This document shows, one piece after another, positions 58,840 through 64,000 of a stretch of DNA of 64,000 nt. The translations under genes were made by a program, and so were the position numbers. Each line of letters begins with the position of its first letter. Position 1 is the first letter of the stretch. The DNA comes from Mycobacterium kyogaense (GTDB lineage: Bacteria > Actinomycetota > Actinomycetes > Mycobacteriales > Mycobacteriaceae), in contig NZ_QJUA01000032.1 in the NCBI RefSeq assembly GCF_003254575.1, positions 1 to 64,000 on the forward strand. Direction: 5' to 3'. Under the pieces are notes generated by a model. That model was not told where the DNA came from and searched no databases. It saw only the letters and a list, made by a program, of their open reading frames with translations.

Positions 58840-59829
58840 ATGACTCAGATCGACCTGATCCCGGTCAAACCCACCACGGCGATCGTCGGCGAGGACGACA
58901 CCGACACGGCACGGACGCGGGGCCGGTCACTGTGGTTCCGGCTGCTGATCAACGACCGCGTGGCGTTCGCCGCCGCATGCGTTCTCGGGCTCGTGTTCCT
59001 CACGGCGCTGCTCGGCCCCGTCCTGTTCGGCGACCTCGCCACGCGCATCGACCTGGACAACTCCAACCAGGCACCGTTCACCCTCAGCCACGGATGGGCG
59101 AACATCCTGGGCACCGATCCGCTGGGCCGCAGCATGCTCGCCCGGCTCGTCGTCGCCTGCCGCACCACACTGTCGGTTGCCGTGCCCGCGGTGGTGATCT
59201 CCGCGGTCATCGGCTCGGCGATCGGAATGTGGGCGGGCTATCACCGCGGCTGGCGCGAGACGGTAGCGATGCGCATCGCCGACGTGATCATGAGCTTCCC
59301 ATCTCTCTTGCTGGCCGTCGTCGTGCTCTACGTCTTCTCCCCCAGCGCCGCCAACATCGTTGCAGTGCTCGCCATCACCCGCATCCCGGTGTACCTGCGC
59401 ACCGCCCGGGCCGAGTCCGCCGAACTGCAGAGCCGTGTATTCGTCGATGCAGCGCGCACTTTCGGCGCCAGCGCGAACTCGATCATCGGTCGGCACGTGC
59501 TGCCGATCGTGCTTCCCACGCTGCTCACCGTCGCGACGCTCGACTTCTGCTACGTCATGCTCGCCGAGAGCTCGCTGAGCTTCCTGGGCATCGGCATCCA
59601 GCCGCCGGACGTCAGCTGGGGTCTCATGGTCTCCCAGGGCCGCACCTATCTGCACAGCGCGTGGTGGTTGTCGTTCTTCCCCGGCCTCGCAATCGTGATC
59701 ACCACCGTCTCGGCGACGATCCTGGCCGCCTGGGCGCGCATCGCCACCGACCCCGGCCAGCGGTGGCGTCTCACCGTCCCGCAGAAGCGGCTGGCCGCCT
59801 TCACCAAGACCGGAAAGGCCCTGCGATGA
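58840..59829 (+). CDS. Dpp-type ABC transporter permease 2 (DppC family)
   Basis: A 329-residue permease with the DppC N-terminal OppC-like region, the block HGWANILGTDPLGRSMLARL, and the EAA-loop FVDAARTFGASANSIIGRHV. ESSLSFLGIGIQPPDVSWG matches the family end motif. Its stop overlaps the next ATG. AGGAG lies eight bases before its start. Confidence 0.92.
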   Translation: MTQIDLIPVKPTTAIVGEDDTDTARTRGRSLWFRLLINDRVAFAAACVLGLVFLTALLGPVLFGDLATRIDLDNSNQAPFTLSHGWANILGTDPLGRSMLARLVVACRTTLSVAVPAVVISAVIGSAIGMWAGYHRGWRETVAMRIADVIMSFPSLLLAVVVLYVFSPSAANIVAVLAITRIPVYLRTARAESAELQSRVFVDAARTFGASANSIIGRHVLPIVLPTLLTVATLDFCYVMLAESSLSFLGIGIQPPDVSWGLMVSQGRTYLHSAWWLSFFPGLAIVITTVSATILAAWARIATDPGQRWRLTVPQKRLAAFTKTGKALR

Positions 59830-60845
59830 GTGCACTCGCCGACCACGACATCCACGTCGACCCGACGCCCGTCCTCGAGGTCGACCGCCTGTCGGTCGAG
59901 GTCCGCACGATATCCGGGACGTTGCGGGCCGTCAACGAGGTGTCCTTCGGGGCACGGCGTGGCGAAACCCTGGCTCTGCTCGGCGAATCCGGCTGCGGCA
60001 AGTCGATGACGGCGACGGCCCTGGTCGGACTGCTCGAGCCGGTCGCCGACATCGTCGGTGGCAGCGCCCGGCTCGCGCATCAGGACGGGACCGTCGACCT
60101 GGTGACAGCCGACCGCAAGAAGCGTCGCGCGATGGCGGGCACTGAACTCGCGATCGTCTTCCAGGATGCGTTGACCGCGCTGAACCCGCTCTACACGGTC
60201 GGAACCCAACTGGCCGAACCGTTTCGGATTCACCACGGACTCTCCGCGAAAGAGGCGAAGAGCAAAGCCGTCGAGTTGATGGCCCGGGTAGGAATTCCCC
60301 AGCCCGAAACCAGGATCGATTCGTATCCTCACCAGTTCTCCGGCGGGATGCGCCAACGGCTGCTCATCGCGATGGCCGTCGCGCTGAATCCGAGCGTGTT
60401 GATCGCCGACGAGCCCACCACGGCACTCGACGTCACCGTGCAGGCGCAGATCATGGCGCTGCTGCGGGACCTGCGCTCCGAATACAACATGGCCGTCGTG
60501 CTCATCACCCACGACCTCGCTCTGGTCGCGGAGGAGGCCGACCGCGTCGCCGTGATGTACGCGGGAAACATCGTCGAGACCGGCTCCGTCGACGAGGTTT
60601 TCGCCAACCCTCGGCATCCCTACACCAAGGGGCTGCTGAACTCGGTGCCGGTCAACGCCCGCCGCGGCGACAGCCTGAAGTCCATCGGCGGCTCACCACC
60701 TGACCTGCACGCCGTCCCCGCCGGATGCGTTTACCAGGCCCGCTGCCCGCTGGCCCGCGACATCTGCACGACGACACGACCGACCCTGTCGGGCACCGAC
60801 CGCGCGACAGCCTGCCACTTCCCGGAAGAGGTCACCAATGTCTGA
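59826..60845 (+). CDS. Dpp-type ABC transporter ATP-binding protein 1 (DppD family)
   Basis: A 339-residue ATPase with Walker A GESGCGKS, Q-loop IVFQDALTALNPLYTVG, signature SGGMRQRLLIAMA and Walker B VLIADEPTTALDVTVQ. The C-terminal oligopeptide/dipeptide transporter extension has the cysteine motif GCVYQARCPLARDIC, which in relatives binds an iron-sulfur cluster. ATG 59826 overlaps the DppC stop. Confidence 0.93.
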   Translation: MSALADHDIHVDPTPVLEVDRLSVEVRTISGTLRAVNEVSFGARRGETLALLGESGCGKSMTATALVGLLEPVADIVGGSARLAHQDGTVDLVTADRKKRRAMAGTELAIVFQDALTALNPLYTVGTQLAEPFRIHHGLSAKEAKSKAVELMARVGIPQPETRIDSYPHQFSGGMRQRLLIAMAVALNPSVLIADEPTTALDVTVQAQIMALLRDLRSEYNMAVVLITHDLALVAEEADRVAVMYAGNIVETGSVDEVFANPRHPYTKGLLNSVPVNARRGDSLKSIGGSPPDLHAVPAGCVYQARCPLARDICTTTRPTLSGTDRATACHFPEEVTNV

Positions 60846-61869
60846 TCACACGATGTCTGACGCGAACGGGAGTCCGCTGCTCGAGGTTCGCGACATCCGC
60901 AAGTCCTTCCGGGTACCGCACGCCGGCAAGAACGCCCTTCGCGCACTCGACGGCATCACGCTGGACCTCAAGCGCGGCGAAACACTCGGCCTCGTCGGTG
61001 AATCCGGCTGCGGCAAGTCCACGTTGGCGCGGACGTTGATGATGCTCGAGCGGCCCGACGAGGGCAGTGTGCGCTTCGACGGCGTCGACCCCTTCAGCCT
61101 CAAAGGAGCTGAACTCCTGGCGTTCCGCCGCCGAGTCCAGATGGTGTTCCAAGACCCCTACGCCTCCCTGAACTCGCGCATGTCCGCCGCCGAGATCATC
61201 GCCGAACCGTGGCGCAGCCACAAAGGAGTGGTGAAGAACCGGCAGGACCGCGACATGCGGGTCCGCGGGCTGCTCGACATGGTGGGTCTCGGTGCGAAGG
61301 CGGCCAACAAGTACCCGCAGGAGTTCTCCGGCGGGCAGCGTCAGCGCATCGGAATCGCGCGAGCGCTTGCGTTGGACCCCGACGTGATCATCTGCGACGA
61401 ACCGGTGTCCGCTCTGGACCTCTCGGTACAGGCGCAGGTACTCAACCTGCTCAACGACCTGCAGGACCAACTCGGCATCAGCTACATCTTCATCTCCCAC
61501 GACCTGTCCGTGGTGCGGCACGTCGCCGATCGGGTGGCCGTGATGTACCTGGGCCGGATCATCGAAAACGGGCCCACCGAGGCGGTGTACGAGCGATCCA
61601 ACCACCCCTACACCGCGGCGCTGATGTCGGCCGCACCCTCACTGGACAGCTCCCGCCGCGGTGCGCGCATCCTGCTCAAGGGTGAGGTCCCGTCACCGAT
61701 CGATCCGCCGTCGGGATGCCGGTTCCGAACCCGATGCTGGAAAGCGACCGACGTGTGTGCGAGCACGCCACCGCCCGTGGCCGCCGACCCGGCCACACCT
61801 GACCATGCCGCCGAATGCCACCATCCGCTGCTCCTCGAAGGGAGTAGCCGTGAAACCGTGCCGGCATGA
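60838..61869 (+). CDS. Dpp-type ABC transporter ATP-binding protein 2 (DppF family)
   Basis: A 343-residue ATPase with GESGCGKST, MVFQDPYASLNSRMSAAEI, SGGQRQRIGIARALAL and DEPVSALDLSVQAQ. The C-terminal cysteine segment is GCRFRTRCWKATDVC. It overlaps the DppD gene by eight bases and the next gene by four. With the previous four genes it completes a full importer. Confidence 0.93.
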   Translation: MSDHTMSDANGSPLLEVRDIRKSFRVPHAGKNALRALDGITLDLKRGETLGLVGESGCGKSTLARTLMMLERPDEGSVRFDGVDPFSLKGAELLAFRRRVQMVFQDPYASLNSRMSAAEIIAEPWRSHKGVVKNRQDRDMRVRGLLDMVGLGAKAANKYPQEFSGGQRQRIGIARALALDPDVIICDEPVSALDLSVQAQVLNLLNDLQDQLGISYIFISHDLSVVRHVADRVAVMYLGRIIENGPTEAVYERSNHPYTAALMSAAPSLDSSRRGARILLKGEVPSPIDPPSGCRFRTRCWKATDVCASTPPPVAADPATPDHAAECHHPLLLEGSSRETVPA

Positions 61870-62588
61870 GCCCCGGCGGCTATTGCGTTCTCGCCGTGGC
61901 GATCTTCCTGGCATCGGCGCTGCAAGCGTCCATCGGCTTCGGCATGGGAATGTTCGCGGCACCGATCGTCGCGCTGGTCGAGCCGGCGCTGATTCCGGGC
62001 ACGCTGATCATGGTGGCGACGCTGGTGACGCTGATCGTCGTGGTCCGCGAGCGGGAAGCGATCGATCTGTCCGGTACCGGCTGGGCGCTCGTCGGCCGAG
62101 TGCCCGGCACCATCGCCGGCGCCCTGCTGCTCGCGGCGCTACCGCATCGCGCGCTGTCACTGATGCTGGCCGCCGTGGTTCTCGGCGGCGTGATCCTCAC
62201 CAGCAGCGGGTGGATTCCGGCGCCGCGCCGACGCAATGTGGTGATCGCAGGAGCGACCTCCGGACTGCTGGGCACCGCGACCTCCATCGGTGGTCCGCCG
62301 ATGGCGCTGGTGTGGCAACGCAATTCCGGGTCCCGGCTGCGCGGCACGATGAGCGGGTTCTTCCTGGTGGGCTCGGTGATGTCGTTGATCGTTCTGTCTG
62401 TCACCGGAGCGGTGGACGAGCGCACCTGGCGGGGCTTCGCCGTGCTGGTACCTGCGGCGGTGGCGGGCTATCTGCTGTCCATGGTGGTGAACCGACACCT
62501 CAATCCGGCCCGGTTGCGTCGAGTGGCGATCGTCGTCTCTGCCATGGGCGCTGCGCTGCTGATCGGCCGCGAACTGTTGGCGATGTGA
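61866..62588 (+). CDS. TauE/SafE-family membrane protein (anion exporter type)
   Basis: A 240-residue protein with about seven to eight hydrophobic segments and the duplicated family motif: ALQASIGFGMGMFAAPIVAL in the first half and GLLGTATSIGGPPMALVWQR in the second. The family moves sulfite, sulfonates, sulfoacetate or small organic acids. Here it is translationally coupled to an ABC importer in an aldarate island, so it may move an organic acid; this is inference. Confidence 0.87.
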   Translation: MSPGGYCVLAVAIFLASALQASIGFGMGMFAAPIVALVEPALIPGTLIMVATLVTLIVVVREREAIDLSGTGWALVGRVPGTIAGALLLAALPHRALSLMLAAVVLGGVILTSSGWIPAPRRRNVVIAGATSGLLGTATSIGGPPMALVWQRNSGSRLRGTMSGFFLVGSVMSLIVLSVTGAVDERTWRGFAVLVPAAVAGYLLSMVVNRHLNPARLRRVAIVVSAMGAALLIGRELLAM

Positions 62589-62598
62589 GGGAGTGGTT

Positions 62599-63396
62599 GT
62601 GACAGAGGATCTTCCGGTGCGCAAGGTCAAGTCCGCGGTGCGTACTGTCGAATTGCTGGAGTATCTCGCGGGTCGCCATGACGAGCCGGCCCGGTTGCGG
62701 GAGATCAGCGATGCTCTCGACATGCCGCGCAGCAGCGCCCACGCCCTGCTGCGCACCCTCGTCGGTCAAGGCTGGGTTCGGTCGGACCCCAGCGGCACGC
62801 TCTACGGCATCGGCATCAGAGCGCTGCTGGTGGGTACGAGCTACCTGGACAGCGATCCGTATCTGCCGCTGATCATCCCCTTCCTCGACGACCTGCGCGC
62901 AACCCTCGACGAGACCTTCCACCTCGGCCGACTCGACGGCACCGACATCGTCTACCTGGCCACCCGCGAATCACAGCAATACGCGCGCACCGCCAATCGC
63001 GTTGGCAGACGCCTACCGGCCTACGCCACCTCGCTCGGAAAAGCGCTGCTGGCCGAACAATTCGGCGTCGAACGTGAGCGACACATCCCGTCGGCCCTGA
63101 CACCACTGACACCCCAGACGATCACCGAACGCGCCGTCCTCGACAGCCAACTCGACGAGGTCCGCATCCGCGGTTATGCGAGAGACGACCAGGAAAACAC
63201 CTCTGGAGTCCGGTGTTTCGCGGTACCACTGCACTACTGCCGACCCGCGCAGGACGCGATCAGCGCGTCGATACCCGTCGACCGGCTGAGTCCGCAGCGC
63301 GAGCGCGAGATCATCGACGCGTTGCAGAGCACCGGCGACAAAGTCTCCCGTGTCGTGCGCCCACTGGCCAACGGCGACAAATGGTTCGCATCATGA
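62599..63396 (+). CDS. IclR-family transcriptional regulator
   Basis: A 265-residue regulator. The winged helix (about residues 8-70, KVKSAVRTVELLEYLAGR, SDALDMPRSSAHALLRTLVG) is followed by an effector-binding GAF-like domain (NRVGRRLPAYATSLGKALLA, GYARDDQENTSGVRCFAVPL). I chose GTG 62599, five bases after GGGAG; GTG 62593 would use part of that site. IclR proteins often control aldarate and aromatic acid genes. It stands directly before gudD and probably regulates the island. Confidence 0.9.
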   Translation: MTEDLPVRKVKSAVRTVELLEYLAGRHDEPARLREISDALDMPRSSAHALLRTLVGQGWVRSDPSGTLYGIGIRALLVGTSYLDSDPYLPLIIPFLDDLRATLDETFHLGRLDGTDIVYLATRESQQYARTANRVGRRLPAYATSLGKALLAEQFGVERERHIPSALTPLTPQTITERAVLDSQLDEVRIRGYARDDQENTSGVRCFAVPLHYCRPAQDAISASIPVDRLSPQREREIIDALQSTGDKVSRVVRPLANGDKWFAS

Positions 63397-63414
63397 CGCT
63401 CGAGAGGAACTGAA

Positions 63415-64000
63415 GTGAGAACACCCGTCGTCACCGACGTCACCGTCATCCCGATCGCGGGTCACGACAGCATGCTGCTCAATCTGTCCGGCGCGCACGG
63501 GCCCTACTTCACCCGCAATCTCGTGGTCATCTCCGACTCCGCAGGCAATACGGGCGTCGGCGAAGTGCCCGGCGGGGAACCCATCCGCCGCACCCTGGAT
63601 GACGCCCGGAACCTGATCGCCGGCCGCAGTATCGGCGACTATCACGCCGTGCTCAACGACGTGCGCCGCACATTCGGCGATCGCGACGCGGGGGGACGCG
63701 GCGCGCAGACCTTCGATCTGCGGGTGGCCGTGCACGCCGTCACCGCCGTCGAAGCGGCTCTTCTCGACCTGCTCGGTCAGCATCTCGAGGTGCCCGTGGC
63801 CGCGTTGCTCGGCGACGGCCAACAGCGCGACCGCGTTCAGGCCCTCGGGTATCTCTTCTTCGTGGGTGATCGCTCGAGGACCGACCTCGCCTACCGGTCG
63901 GCTGCAGACGAAGCAGCGGATGCCGACGACTGGATGAGAGTGCGCCACGACGAGGCGCTCACCCCTGACGCCATCGTGGCGCTGGCCGAAGCAGCACGAG
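63415..64000 (+). CDS. gudD: glucarate dehydratase, N-terminal part, cut by window end
   Basis: The first 195 residues of a protein very similar to E. coli GudD: VTDVTVIPIAGHDSMLLNLS, YFTRNLVVISDSAGNTGVGE, DRDAGGRGAQTFDLR and LLGDGQQRDRVQALGYLFFV. It dehydrates D-glucarate (and often L-idarate) to 5-keto-4-deoxyglucarate, the substrate of KdgD encoded at 51423. The start is GTG 63415, preceded by GAGAGGAAC. The catalytic Lys and His lie beyond the window. Confidence 0.93.
   Translation, partial: MRTPVVTDVTVIPIAGHDSMLLNLSGAHGPYFTRNLVVISDSAGNTGVGEVPGGEPIRRTLDDARNLIAGRSIGDYHAVLNDVRRTFGDRDAGGRGAQTFDLRVAVHAVTAVEAALLDLLGQHLEVPVAALLGDGQQRDRVQALGYLFFVGDRSRTDLAYRSAADEAADADDWMRVRHDEALTPDAIVALAEAAR

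Noticed and set aside
1..64000. CRISPR arrays, phage genes, insertion sequences, tRNA genes
   Set aside because: No regularly spaced repeats, transposase or integrase motifs, terminal inverted repeats or cloverleaf-like genes were recognised by reading; a covariance-model search would be needed to exclude small RNAs.

Overview
The window is GC-rich actinobacterial DNA, most likely from a fast-growing mycobacterium (Mycolicibacterium-like). Supporting genes are an MmpL-type transporter, a PE-PPE-type serine hydrolase, a wax-ester synthase/diacylglycerol acyltransferase, a DesA3-like desaturase, a fatty-acyl-AMP ligase-like enzyme, mycothiol-dependent enzymes and receptor Ser/Thr kinases. Many genes have GTG starts and 1-4 base stop/start overlaps. 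I recognised no tRNA, rRNA, insertion sequence, prophage or CRISPR array.

Layout. 1-16217: pentose/hexose utilisation. On the minus strand a sugar ABC importer (ChvE/MmsA/MmsB type) leads through a small unknown gene into galT and galK; galK appears frameshifted near base 50. Divergently, a four-gene YtfQRT-YjfF/AraUVWZ-type importer runs into a LacI regulator, araB, araD, araA and a sugar-alcohol dehydrogenase. Three near-identical LacI-type palindromes lie in the shared intergenic region, so both arms probably form one regulon. 16223-23226: a likely organosulfur module made of a MetNI-type importer, two membrane-anchored MetQ-like binding proteins and an NtaA/SnaA-type flavin monooxygenase, followed by a serine hydrolase and a DUF2236 protein. 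23230-26404: a desaturase that seems to start at ATC, a LuxR-type regulator with inverted repeats upstream, a DUF6131 miniprotein and two proteins sharing one unnamed domain. 26469-34065: TenA-like protein, MHS transporter, receptor kinase, cupin, two gene remnants (ECF sigma factor and SDR, each with an internal deletion), WS/DGAT and two mycothiol-linked enzymes. 34127-45919: exported hydrolase, acyl-AMP ligase-like enzyme, diguanylate cyclase, glycosyltransferase, CspA, DUF5994, MmpL, PE-PPE-type hydrolase.

46222-49503: a minus-strand group of a receptor kinase fused to a GlnH-like sensor, a CsbD-like protein, an alanine-rich coiled-coil protein and a DUF6480 membrane protein, with a SigF-like promoter before the CsbD gene. 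49790-64000: an aldarate (glucarate/galactarate) catabolic island holding alpha-ketoglutaric semialdehyde dehydrogenase, 5-dehydro-4-deoxyglucarate dehydratase, a glucarate-dehydratase-family enzyme, LysR and IclR regulators, a 2-hydroxyacid dehydrogenase, a complete Dpp-type ABC transporter, a TauE/SafE protein and the first part of gudD, cut by the window end. Together these can convert glucarate to alpha-ketoglutarate.

The most notable points are the apparent ATC start of the desaturase, the kinase-GlnH fusion next to stress-type coiled-coil genes, the shared operator array of the galactose and arabinose arms, the twin-domain protein pair, and the decayed sigma/SDR locus with a microhomology-like deletion junction. 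All functional assignments come from reading sequence and motifs; no database search was run.
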